This document shows, in pieces, positions 10,789 to 20,558 of a stretch of 64,000 nt of DNA. Location: the NCBI GenBank assembly GCA_947685225.1, contig CANTUV010000031.1, positions 71,095,001 to 71,159,000 of the forward strand, given 5' to 3'. Positions within the stretch are counted from its first letter, which is position 1, and each line of letters starts with the position of its first letter. Position numbers and translations under genes: made by a program. The notes beneath the pieces were generated by a model. It was given only the letters and a program-made list of their open reading frames with translations, was not told the DNA's origin and ran no database searches. This stretch comes from Garcia nutans (taxonomy: Eukaryota; Streptophyta; Magnoliopsida; Malpighiales; Euphorbiaceae).

Positions 10789-12591
10789 TGTTGCGCTCGA
10801 GTTAAGTACTACTACAAGCGTCACTCGCAAGTATACGAGGTAGTTGTAGCAAAAGTGATCGCCCCAAGGTTGTCTCATAAGGAAGGTCAGGTTCGTAATA
10901 GCTTGATTGACAACTAATTTAAAAATGAGAGTTTGTTGTTTGGAATGGTGCAGGAGTAATTTAAACCTAAGAGTAATGAGTGTAAGGGTTAATGTGTGTG
11001 ATGGTTGTACAAGATCAAATCGATTCTTGGGAAGGTGCCTAGGGTTATAGGTCCATTCAATCAAAGCTCAATTCTCATATTATCCATTAACTTAACCTTG
11101 TAATTAATTTGTTTCTTAAGTTTAATTAGTCAATTACCAATTCATTAGTTTTCACATTCATGAATCAACAACAACCAATTGTTTTACATTTGCAAATTAA
11201 TGAACCCTAAAACTTATATTTCTAATTCATTCTTAGGATAGTCGATTGCATAATTCCGATATCAAATTTCACCTCTCGGTCCTTCATTCAATATCTAGAG
11301 ATCAATAGGTAGCTAATCTATCAACCTAGCATACAATCCAATGCAATCAACCAACAACAAGGTACATCAATGGAAATATCAAATCAAAGCATTCAATCAA
11401 ATATACTACAAACCATAGGCCTATTTAGCTCAACATCATCAATTTAAAACATTCATGCGACTCAATATAAATCAAATACAAATTGTTCATTGCAATATCA
11501 ATTCTCTTAATATAATAAAAACAATATTGAAATGAATTAAAAGAGAGAATAGAAAAACCCCTTGTAGATGCCAATAGTAGGATTACTAGTCTTCCTCCTA
11601 GATCCACTTTGATGTATGATGAAGAACTCAAGCCTTCTTCAATGGATGATTCTTCTTTGCAACGTGGAATGGAGCTTTCTCAAGTCACCAATCCTTCAAT
11701 TGATTATGCCTTTGAGAGATGAATGGAGCTTTCTCAAGTCACCAATCTTTCAATGAAGCTTCTTCAACCTTTAAGAGCTTGTTAGCCCACTTTATCCCAA
11801 AGAATCTCAAAGATCTTATCAATGAAAGATGGAGAAGATGGAGAGGATAAAAATGGAGGATGAAGATGAAGGGACAAGGAGAGTGTCACTCTCCCTCTCC
11901 CCAAATCGTGTTTCCCCTCTTTTCTTTCTTTTCTTTTTTCTATTTTCTTTTCTAGAAAAACCCTAGCCTCCCCCCTCGCTTCGTGCAAAAGAATTCTTAT
12001 ATATTAAGGGTGACACAGCCAAGCTTGCTTTGGCTTGGTCGTGTCTCTCATTTTTCTTTGGGACACGACCAAGCTTGATGGCCGTGTCCATCACTGCTTC
12101 TTTCTTTCTTTCTTTTCTTTCTTTTCTTGGCCAAGCTCCTGGCCGTGTCATGTGGGTGTGTCCTCTTCTGTTTTTTTTTCTTTGGTCCTTGCTTGCTTTG
12201 AGCTTGGGATGGGACACGGCCAAGCTCCTGGCCATGTCATGTGACACGGCCTTGAGTGTGTCAAGTTCTGCTTCTTCATTTTTGCTCTTTCTTTGCTTTG
12301 GTTTCTTTGTTTTGCTCCTTGGATGAGACATGACCAGTGGCTTGGCCATGTCTCCTGGCCGTGTCAAGCTCTGCCTTCATTTTCTTTGAGGTGACACGCC
12401 CAAGCTTGATTTGGCTTGGCCATGTCTTGCTTGATTCATGCTCTTTCTTCATTATTTTGATCTTCCAAGGGAGTTTTTGCACTTAAACCTAAAACAAACA
12501 CTTCAAACAAACTTTAAACAGAAATCAATCAAAACATTAACTAAAAACACATAAAATCACACTAAAAACAAGTACAAAAATAATCTAAATA
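10789..12591 (-). repeat. 3' LTR of element A
   Basis: On the plus strand it starts TGTTGCGCTCGAGTTAAG and ends TAATCTAAATA. It matches 15467-17293 nearly base for base for the first 1.2 kb. The palindrome-rich part (about 12012-12440) is shorter here than in the other LTR through deletions of some repeat units. The short open frames on either strand are fortuitous, not genes. Confidence 0.88.
12012..12440. repeat. Array of imperfect palindromes in LTR (GACACGGCCAAG..CTTGGCCGTGTC)
   Basis: Repeated pairs of GACACGGCCAAG and its inverted form CTTGGCCGTGTC (with variants such as CATGTC) occur every 40-90 bp, separated by pyrimidine-rich CTTTCTTTC or TTTGCTTTGG spacers. Each pair can fold as a short hairpin in RNA or a cruciform in DNA. 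Some units in this copy have lost one arm. Confidence 0.75.
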
Positions 12592-13889
12592 ACTACCCCA
12601 CACTTAATTCCTTGCTTATCCCCAAGCAAGGCTAAAATCAAAACACTAAACAAGATAAATTTTGTTAAGTTCAAGAGTTATAAGAATGCATCAAGACTTC
12701 CCTATCCCTAAGTCCGCAATCAATATCAAATCAAACAAAATCGATACCCATGCAATTAAGTGGTTTTCCATGCATAACCTATGTTGTCACTCCCTCACCA
12801 ACTCTTACAAGTGTTTGATCATGGTGATGTTTACACTTATAACAATCAATGAAAGAATATTACCATAGACTTGCTTATCAATCAAATCTCCACCACAAAA
12901 TTACAATCAAGCATCAATCAAAAGGTCTTTCTTTTGGCTGTAAAGGGTTAAGGTAAAGGCATGACATTTAGGAAATGTGAACTTAATCATTAAGTTCAAG
13001 AGCACTTCAAGAATGAAGTAACCATTTATATATATATACCCCAACAATTCCAAAACACCTTCCACTCATCTACCCTTTGTCATTAAAGAGCTTTTTAAGG
13101 GAACTCACTTATTAAATCTTGCAATGATTATTCCCAAACATATTCCAACCCTTTCAACAAGAACATCAATTATTCTTATTCTTATTCTTATTTTTTTTAT
13201 TTTTCTCTTTTTTTTTAGGGTTTGCAACTAAATAACATAATAGTTTGCAATCTTAAACCTACTAAATTTAACCCCACACTTAATTCAATACAACACCCGG
13301 CCATAAACACTTTTAAAATGCTCTTGACCTAATGAAAGGGTAAGAGACAAAATAGTATGATTCAAAGTTAGTAGTGTTGCAAAAAAGAAAGAAAAGAGAA
13401 AATGAAATAAGCTCAAAATTGGCTAACTAAGGTTGAATATAGGGTTGGTCTTTTTAAGCCAAAGTGGGTTTACCTAATTGCCTTAATCATCTTGATGCCT
13501 AATTGAAATTTTTATGTAGTCTCAAAATGCATGTCAAAGCAAGTTCTAGCAATTCATCAATCAAAGATGTTCACCCACAACAATAATGATGAGTTGATGG
13601 CTCAATTCCTCACTATGTTAATGGCAATGCAAGGGAAAAACCAAAAAAATTGACAATAAGCACCAATTCTACTCAATTCTCAAATTCATGCTTCAAAAAT
13701 TCAAAGGTCATCTATCAACAATTTTATAGCAATTGAACTTTCTAAAATTCATTTATTCAAAGAAAAACATTAAAAACATTAACTAAACTTAAAAAAAAAA
13801 ATAACTTAAAAGTAAAAACACAAAACACAAAATACACCCCACACTTAAAGATTCACATTGTCCTCAATGTGAGCATGCATCAACTAAAA
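12592..13889 (-). other. Non-coding 3' internal region of element A with hairpins and PPT-like motifs
   Basis: No open frame of note. Three minus-strand copies of AAGTGTGGGG lie at about 12605-12595, 13281-13271 and 13846-13836. The copy at 12605-12595 adjoins the LTR and is the likely polypurine tract. Two of the three have a perfect or near-perfect hairpin just upstream: 12631-12610 (CCTTGCTTG, loop GGGA, TAAGCAAGG) and 13871-13854 (CACATTG, loop AGGA, CAATGTG). Confidence 0.7.
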
Positions 13890-14085
13890 GATAGGGTTTA
13901 GATGAAACCTGATTTCCATTGTTCCCATATGCGATGTACAATGCTCCTTCCACCCATAATGCAATTGTCGCTCATATCTGCAGGGATGGATAGCATACAA
14001 CTCCAAAGGATACCCGATGTATTGCTACGCCTAAGTAGCGATATTTGAAAACATGTGAAGGTCATCTTAAGGTAATCCTCCAGTG
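13890..14085 (-). pseudogene. Short Athila-type RT remnant in element A
   Basis: Conceptual translation in shifting frames reads LEDYLKMTFTCF and a decayed IWEQWKSGFI. It aligns with the better preserved copy in element B (54805-55031), which reads VPIALEDHPKTTFTCF and is recognisably the RT segment around IPIAPEDQEKTTFTCP of Athila elements. It directly follows the gag ORF, so the region between gag and RT was already lost in the family ancestor. Confidence 0.55.
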
Positions 14086-15315
14086 CAATAGGAACTTTGT
14101 AAAACCCTTTTCATTGTGCAACATGGTTCTATCCATTGTATGCTCTTCTTCACCACCAAGAGTAGAAGAGATGATTTTTGGGGACTCTTTAAGTTCAACC
14201 AAGTTTGGTTGAATGACTTCTTCATCCATTTTAATAATGTCAAGTCCTCTCTCAACAACCTCAGCATCTAAAATTAGCTTACTCTCCTCATTTTCTAAAT
14301 TGGGCAATGCCTTCTCTTCTTCTAAGGTCTTGGCTATCTCAAGCTTATTTTCACTATCTTCACTATAGGGCATGTCATAAAGTTTAGAAAGTTGCATACC
14401 TTGATTTTCTTCCTTTAGCCTACTTGGGAATGGAATTGGGGGCATATAAGGAATTCGAAGTTCATGTAATTTTTTCGATGTTGATGCTTTCAAATTCTCC
14501 TCCTTCTCTGATTGAACTAACTCCTCTATGTTTGGTTGTATCTCCTCACCGTTTTCTTCTTGATTAGTACCTGCATCAAAGGAATCATAAAATTTGTTAT
14601 ATATTACCTGTTCACTCCTCAAATTTGTGATTACCTTGACTTGCTCCAATTGGCTAGGAAATTCCTCCTTTTGGTGTGCTTGGAGTTGATGTGCCAGTTG
14701 CCCAACTTGAATTTCCACCCTCTTCAATGATTCCTCCAAAGAATCAAACCTCTCATTGCTCTCTTCCTGATTTTGTGTGCTAATTTGAAGGTAAGCATTC
14801 AAATCATCTTCCACAGTGGATTTCTCGCATTGATTCTGATTTTGTGCACTAATTTGAATGAAGGCATTCAAACTATCTTCCAAAGTGGGTTCCTTAAGTT
14901 GATCTTGACTTGAATATTGTTCTTGAGAGTAAGAACTTCTTTGGTAAGGTTGAAAATAATTTTGAGGTGGAATGTGTCGCTGATTTTCCCAAGAAAAATT
15001 TGGTTGGCTTCCCCAGCTTGGGTTGTAAGGATTAGAATATTGGTCATTTATACCCATTTGCTGGAAACTATCAAAGTCATCTTCTTCCTCTTGCCATTCT
15101 TGGTATCGTGCGAAACTGAATGAGCTTGTATTTGCACTATGCCCTGCATTGCCACATACATGCCATATCTCTTGGCATGGCATAGGTGCTCTTCCTCTTG
15201 CATTTAGCACCTTAAGTTGATTCGCCAATTCTGCTAATTGCCATGCCATTTCAGACTCATCGTTCCTATCATAAACTCCCCCGTGCCTTGAAAACTTCAT
15301 CTTTACAAAAGGCAC
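14062..15315 (-). CDS. Gag-like protein of non-autonomous Athila-like element, 417 aa
   Basis: The frame is open throughout. A degenerate zinc knuckle lies at residues 47-64 (C47, C54 with following G, H59, and serine in place of the last cysteine). It is followed near residue 90 by QYSNPYNPSWGSQPNFSW, close to the Athila gag signature. Residues 180-215 form a coiled-coil-like stretch containing VEIQVGQLAHQL, matching the ExQIGQLA motif of Athila gag C-termini. The rest is acidic and low in complexity. The gag N-terminal half is missing, and the chosen start is simply the first ATG about 125 bp after the primer binding site. The tail runs into a remnant of RT. Whether it is translated or assembles into particles is unknown. 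Confidence 0.7.
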   Translation of the reverse strand: MPFVKMKFSRHGGVYDRNDESEMAWQLAELANQLKVLNARGRAPMPCQEIWHVCGNAGHSANTSSFSFARYQEWQEEEDDFDSFQQMGINDQYSNPYNPSWGSQPNFSWENQRHIPPQNYFQPYQRSSYSQEQYSSQDQLKEPTLEDSLNAFIQISAQNQNQCEKSTVEDDLNAYLQISTQNQEESNERFDSLEESLKRVEIQVGQLAHQLQAHQKEEFPSQLEQVKVITNLRSEQVIYNKFYDSFDAGTNQEENGEEIQPNIEELVQSEKEENLKASTSKKLHELRIPYMPPIPFPSRLKEENQGMQLSKLYDMPYSEDSENKLEIAKTLEEEKALPNLENEESKLILDAEVVERGLDIIKMDEEVIQPNLVELKESPKIISSTLGGEEEHTMDRTMLHNEKGFTKFLLHWRITLR

Positions 15316-15440
15316 TTAGCAACTTAAAGAAAACAAACAAATAATTAAATTGAAAGAAAATCAAACAAAATAAACAAACAATTCAAAGAAAACAAACAAA
15401 CAATTAAATAAAAAAAATCAAACTATCACTACTTAACAGC

Positions 15441-15460
15441 CTTCCCCGGCAGCGGTGCCA
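15441..15460 (-). other. Primer binding site of element A (tRNA-Asp type)
   Basis: On the minus strand it reads TGGCACCGCTGCCGGGGAAG, six bases after the 5' LTR end (15467). This is two to three changes from the TGGCGCCGTTGCCGGGGA site known from Athila and Tat elements. Confidence 0.8.
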
Positions 15461-15466
15461 AAAACT

Positions 15467-17293
15467 TGTTGCGCTCGAGTTAAGTACTACTACAAGCGTC
15501 ACTCGCAAGTATACGAGGTAGTTGTAGCAACAGTGATCGCCCCAAGGTCGTCTCACAAGGAAGGTCTAGTTTGTAATAGCTTGATTGACAACTAATTTAA
15601 AAATGAGAGTTTGTTGTTTGGAATGGTGCAGGAGTAATTTAAACCTAAGAGTAATGAGTGTAAGGGTTAATGTGTGTGATGGTTGTACAAGATCAAATCG
15701 ATTCTTGGGAAGGTACCTAGGGTTATAGGTCCATTCAATCAAAGCTTAATTCTCATATTATCCATTAACTTAACCTTGTAATTAATTTGTTTCTTAAGTT
15801 TAATTAGTCAATTACCAATTCATTAGTTTTCACATTCATGAATCAACAACAACCAATTGTTTTACATTTGCAAATTAATGAACCCTAAAACTTATATTTC
15901 TAATTCATTCTTAGGGTAGTCGATTACATAATTCCGATATCAAATTTCACCTCTCGATCCTTCATTCAATATCTAGAGATTAATAGGTAGCTAATCTATC
16001 AACCTAGCATACAATCCAATGCAATCAACCAACAACAAGGTACATCAATGGAAATATCAAATCAAAGAATTCAATCAAATATACTACAAACCATAGGCCT
16101 ATTTAGCTCAACATCATCAATTTAAAACATTCATGTAACTCAATATAAATCAAATACAAATTGTTCATTGCAATATCAATTCTCTTAATACAATAAAAAC
16201 AATATTGAAATGAATTAAAAGAGAGAATAGAAAAACCCCTTGTAGATGCCAAGAGTGGGATTACTAGTCTTCCTCCTAGCTCCACTTTGATGTATGATGA
16301 AGAACTCAAGCCCTCTTCAATGGATGATTTTCCTTTGCAACGTGGAATGGAGCTTTCTCAAGTCACAAATCCTTCAATTGATTATGCATTTGAGAGATGA
16401 ATGGAGCTTTCTCAAGTCACCAATCTTTCAATGAAGCTTCTTCAACCTTTAAGAGCTTGTTAACCCACTTTATCCCAAAGAATCTCAAAGATCTTATCAA
16501 CAGAAGATGGATAAGATGGAAAGGATAAAAATGGAGGATAAAGATGAAGGGACAAGGAGTGTGTCACTCTCCCTCTCCCTAAATCGTGTTTCCTCTCTTT
16601 TCTTTCTTTTCTTTTTTCTCTTTTCTTTTTCGCAAAAACCCTAGCCTCCCTCCTCGCTTCGTGCAAAAGAATTCTTATTTATTAATGGTGACACGGCCAA
16701 GCTTGCTTTGGCTAGGCCGTGTCTCTCATTTTTCTTTGGGACACGGCCAAGCTTGCTGGCCGTATCCATCACTACTTCTTTCTTTCTTTCTTTTCTTTCT
16801 TTTCTTTGGTCTCAAGGGGTGACACGGCCAAGCTCCTGGACGTGTCATGTGGGTGTGTCCTCTTCTGTTTCTTTTCTTTGGTCCTTGCTTGCTTTGAGCT
16901 TGGGATGGGACACAGCCAAGCTCCTGGCCGTGTCATGTGACACGGCTAGTGGCTTGGCCGTGTCACTTGAGTGTGTCAAGTTCTGCTTCTTCATTTTTGC
17001 TCTTTCTTTGCTTTGGTTTCTTTGTTTTGCTCCTTGGATGAGACACGGCCAGTGGCTTGGCCGTGTCAAGCTCTGCCTTAATTTTCTTTGAGGTGACATG
17101 CCCAAGCTTGATTTGGCTTGGCCATGTCTTGCTTGATTCATGCTCTTTCTTCATTATTTTGATCTTCCAAGGGAGTTTTTGCACTTAAACCTAAAACAGA
17201 CACTTCAAACAGACTTTAAACAGAAATCAATCAAAACATTAACTAAAAACACATAAAATCACACTAAAAACAAGTACAAAAATAATCTAAATA
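15467..17293 (-). repeat. 5' LTR of element A
   Basis: On the plus strand it runs from TGTTGCGCTCGAG to AATCTAAATA and is followed by the target duplication AGACC. In sense orientation it ends GAGCGCAACA. It carries the fuller palindrome array (16688-17128). Confidence 0.88.
16688..17128. repeat. Palindrome array in the 5' LTR of element A
   Basis: Seven imperfect palindromes of the form GACACGGCCAAG..CTTGGCCGTGTC start near 16690, 16740, 16822, 16908, 16939, 17041 and 17094. Spacers are pyrimidine-rich. Arms differ from unit to unit, but the two arms of a unit mostly stay complementary. Confidence 0.78.
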
Positions 17294-18560
17294 AGACCCG
17301 ATCTCAAAGGATGAAGATCCCCTTTCAAGGGTGAAGGCCCGATTTCCAAGGATGAAGATCCATTTTCAAGGGTGAAGACCCGATCTCAAAAGATGAAGAT
17401 CCATTTTCAAGGGTGAAGACCCGATCTCAAAGGATGAAGATTCGCTTTCAAGAGTGAAGACCCGATTTCCATGGATGAAGATCTTGATTCTAAGGATGAA
17501 GATCCAATTTAAAAGATGAAGATCTAATTTCAAGTGTGAAGACCCGATCTCTAAGGATGAAGATCCATTTTCAAAGGTGAATATTCGATGCTAAGGTTGA
17601 AGATCCAAGGTCCAACGACGAAGATCCATTTTTAAGGTAAAGAACCATAATGCATAAAACACCCGGAGCAGTCAGAATCCTCAACTGATAAAAGGTCAGT
17701 CAAATCCAATTCAATCTCGGGTCCAAGTACCCAATCTCGGGTCCAAGTACCCAAATCAAATTCATTCTCGGGTCCTAGTACCCAAATTAAATTAATCTCG
17801 GCTCCAAGTACCCAAATCAAATTCAATCTCGGGTCCAAGTACCCAAATTAAATTCAAATCTTGAGTCAAAGTACCCAGTTTAGGATCGAGTATCCAAATC
17901 CAGTTTAGGATCGAGTATCCCAATCCAAGTTAGGATCGAGTATCCCAGTCCAGTCAGGATCGAGAATCCCAATCTAATTTTGGATCGAGTATCGAAATCC
18001 AATTTAGGATTGAGTATCCAAGTCCAGTTAGGATCGAGTATCCAAATCCAGTTTAGAATCGAGTATCCAAGTCCAGTTAGGATCGAGTATCCCAATCCAG
18101 TTAGGATCGAGTATCCAAATCCCGTTTAGGATCTAGTTTCTCAGTCCAGTTAGGATCGAGTATCCCAATCTAATTTTGGATTGAGTATCCAAATCCAATT
18201 TAGGATTGAGTATCCAAGTCCAGTTAGGATCGAGTATCCAAATCCAGTTTAGGATAGAGTATCCAAGTCCAGTTAGGATCGAGTATCCCAATCCAGTTAG
18301 GATCGAGTATCCCAATCCAATTTAGAATCAAGTATCCAAATCCAGTTTAGGATCAAGTATCCAAATCCAATTTAGGATCGAGTATCCAAGTCCAGTTAGG
18401 ATCGAGTATTCGAATCCAGTTAGGATCGATTATCCAAGTCTAGTTTAGGATCGAGTATCCGAATCTCTCAGGTCCAGAACCCAAAACCTCAAATGTCTCA
18501 AAAATTAAGTCTTATTACTTTTCACTCTCTTTCATTAAAGTCTCAGATCATTCAAGCAGG
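17294..18560 (+). repeat. Three successive tandem arrays in the 3' region of a Tat element
   Basis: Array 1 (to about 17640) continues the 41-bp unit GACCCGATCTCAAAGGATGA... Array 2 (about 17690-17880) repeats a roughly 31-bp unit around TCTCGGGTCCAAGTACCCAAA. Array 3 (about 17880-18470) repeats a unit of about 24 bp around TTAGGATCGAGTATCC. Because 24 is a multiple of three, array 3 leaves long minus-strand frames with an eight-residue period; these are not genes. Tat/Ogre elements are known to carry tandem repeats between their coding region and 3' LTR, and the PPT and LTR follow directly. Confidence 0.8.
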
Positions 18561-18568
18561 GGGCAAAC
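18554..18568 (+). other. Polypurine tract of the Tat element
   Basis: AAGCAGGGGGCAAAC lies directly before the LTR start TGTAGACCC, the usual arrangement for plus-strand priming. Confidence 0.7.
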
Positions 18569-20558
18569 TGTAGACCCTTAATTTTTGACCCAGTCTGGTC
18601 CAATATATTTTAATTAGTCCAAAATCATTTTTGTGTTGTCCAATATATTTTAATTAGTCCAAAATAATTTTTTCTATCTTAATTAAATAATATTTGCTTT
18701 AGTTTCTAATTTTTATTAATAAAAAATAAAAAAAATAATAATAAACAATAAAATAAAAATAAAAATCGGCGACAAAAAAATCGGCGATGAAAAAATCATC
18801 GCCGAAAGTCAGCGTGGACGAAATGGCTGTGGGTCATTTCGCCCGCAGAATTTTAGAGGAAAGATTGAGACCGAAACTGAGGAGGAAAAGTTTTGAATCA
18901 ATTTGATTTTTTTTGGAGAGAGTAAACAAGCAATTCAACCTATCAAAGGCAGCAAAGCTTGTCTTTGTTCTTGTTCATCCAAGAAGTGATTTTTGGTGGA
19001 ACCAACAAACGAAGGTATGAATTTCTTTATTTGTTTCATTAATTCATAGTAGCTTCATCATTCAAAAATCTTAAAAATTATTTCTGTTTCTTCAATATAA
19101 AAAAAACCTAAGAACCTTAATTCCCCTTTTCTAAAGTTTAAAAACCTTAATTCGTTGCTTTGTTTTCCAAAAAGCTTAAAATTATTATTTTTGTTTCTTC
19201 AAAATCTCAAAACCCTAATTTGCTTTCCAAATTTTCAAAATCCTAAATTTGAGTCTATTTCTTTCCACAAACCCTAAAAACATCTTTTCTATTTATATAA
19301 ACCTTAAATCGTTTTGTTTATTCTCATAAAGCTTCATAAAATTATCAATTATTTTTCCAAATTCTAAAACCTAATGCATTCTCTGAAACCCTAATTCAAA
19401 ATCTCTGAAACCTTAATTCAACTTAAAAAAAAATAGTAAACCTTCAACTAGCTAACCGAAACCCTAATTTTTCTAAACCCTAATCCTTTAAACTTTAAAA
19501 CCTTATAAACATAAATGTTATAATTTTACATAGTAAGCTTAAAAACCATAATTCAGTAGCTAATAGTCATAAACTTAATGTTTTGAGAGCCCAAACCCTA
19601 GTTTCATGATTTCACTTCTCAAATACTAATTTGGTTAATTAAAGAACTTTGTCAACCTCTTAAATTATAAAACTTTAATTCATGTCAATTCCTTAAAGTT
19701 CACAGTAGCTAAGAATTACAAATCCTAAACCCATAAATTCCAAAACCCTAAACACATTAAATAAAGAAACTTAAATAGAAACAGTAGCCCTAATTTGAAT
19801 TTATATTTGCTTTATTCAATTTTATATTTGATTATGCTTTGATTTATTTTTTATGCTTTAATTTATTTAAGTTCAATGCTTGGTTTATTTAATTTATAAT
19901 GGATGAATGTTTACTTCCTATTGATGTTTAATACCTTTGATGAATGATTTATTTATGGTGAATGGTTATTTACTTTTATCGATTTATTTAGATTTCCAAA
20001 TGTTGTAAGAGGTATGTTTCCACTTGGTGGGTACCTCATTAGTTAAATATCATGTAATTTAAATTGCTTTTCTAGAACCAATATAAAGGACATATTTCTA
20101 CCTTTCGGTGGGTGTCCTATTTAGGCATGGATGTAAGGGCATGTTTCTATCCTTGGATGGGTATCCATTTATTTGCTTTGCTTGGACATTACTTTAATTC
20201 TTTTAATATAACGATGCTTTATTTTAATTATTGTGTGTAATATAGATATTGTTGTTATATTTAAGAATTTTATAATATTAAGACCTATAAAGGAGGCCGG
20301 TTCTAATGAACCGGGTGTTGTGGGGGTGCTGGGCCATTTCCCACCTTCCCCACACGTACCCAACTTTTTGAACCCATTAGGGAGTTGGGGATTCCTTAGA
20401 AATCGAGTCATCCACCCCTTTCTTTTTCCCGGCTCGTCCGGGTGGTGACTCCATTTTCTTCGGACTTAGGTCTGTGTTCTCTAAGGCCCCGAGCCTAAAC
20501 AGTGCCGAAGTCACAAGAACCATTCCACCGGGAGTAGGGACGAAAATCCCCGCTCACA
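18569..20558 (+). mobile_element. 3' LTR of a Tat-lineage Ty3 retroelement
   Basis: It starts TGTAGACCC after a polypurine tract and ends AAAATCCCCGCTCACA. The 3' portion (20400-20558: GGTGGTGACTCC, CGGACTTAGGTCTG, GCCGAAGTCAC, GGGAGTAGGG) is of the Tat/Ogre LTR type and matches the solo LTR at 58630-60486 in inverted orientation. Short inverted repeats occur about 200-280 bp in (18766-18850). The part from 19080 to 19800 carries at least six AAACCCTAA words. The 5' LTR and coding region of this element are missing from the window. Confidence 0.8.

Larger units (their letters stand above)
10789..17293 (-). mobile_element. Complete non-autonomous Athila-like LTR retroelement (element A)
   Basis: Two long direct repeats (10789-12591 and 15467-17293) enclose a 2.9-kb internal region. 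The 5-mer AGACC flanks the element on both sides (10784-10788, 17294-17298). The minus-strand primer binding site TGGCACCGCTGCCGGGGAAG (15460-15441) resembles the tRNA-Asp site typical of Athila/Tat retroelements. The internal region encodes only a gag-like ORF and a short RT remnant; protease, RNase H and integrase are missing. It must therefore have been moved by proteins from another element. The LTRs are very alike apart from small indels, so insertion is fairly recent. The same family occurs at 53576-58334. Confidence 0.9.

Noticed and set aside
11963..12367. ORFs in both strands across the LTR (134 aa minus, 98 aa plus) and their copies at 16708-17141
   Set aside because: Both strands stay open because of repeated GC-rich palindromes and CTTT spacers. 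Frames are not conserved between the LTR copies.
17880..18470. Long minus-strand frames rich in GYSILTGL repeats
   Set aside because: They follow from a 24-bp tandem repeat without stops in one frame. No start context, no family, and the array belongs to a retroelement UTR.
17294..18470. Regular direct repeats that could suggest a CRISPR array
   Set aside because: The units are directly adjacent with no unique spacers, and the window is eukaryotic.
19200..19760. AAACCCTAA words as an interstitial telomere
   Set aside because: The words are scattered, not head-to-tail, and lie inside an LTR. They are telo-boxes at most.
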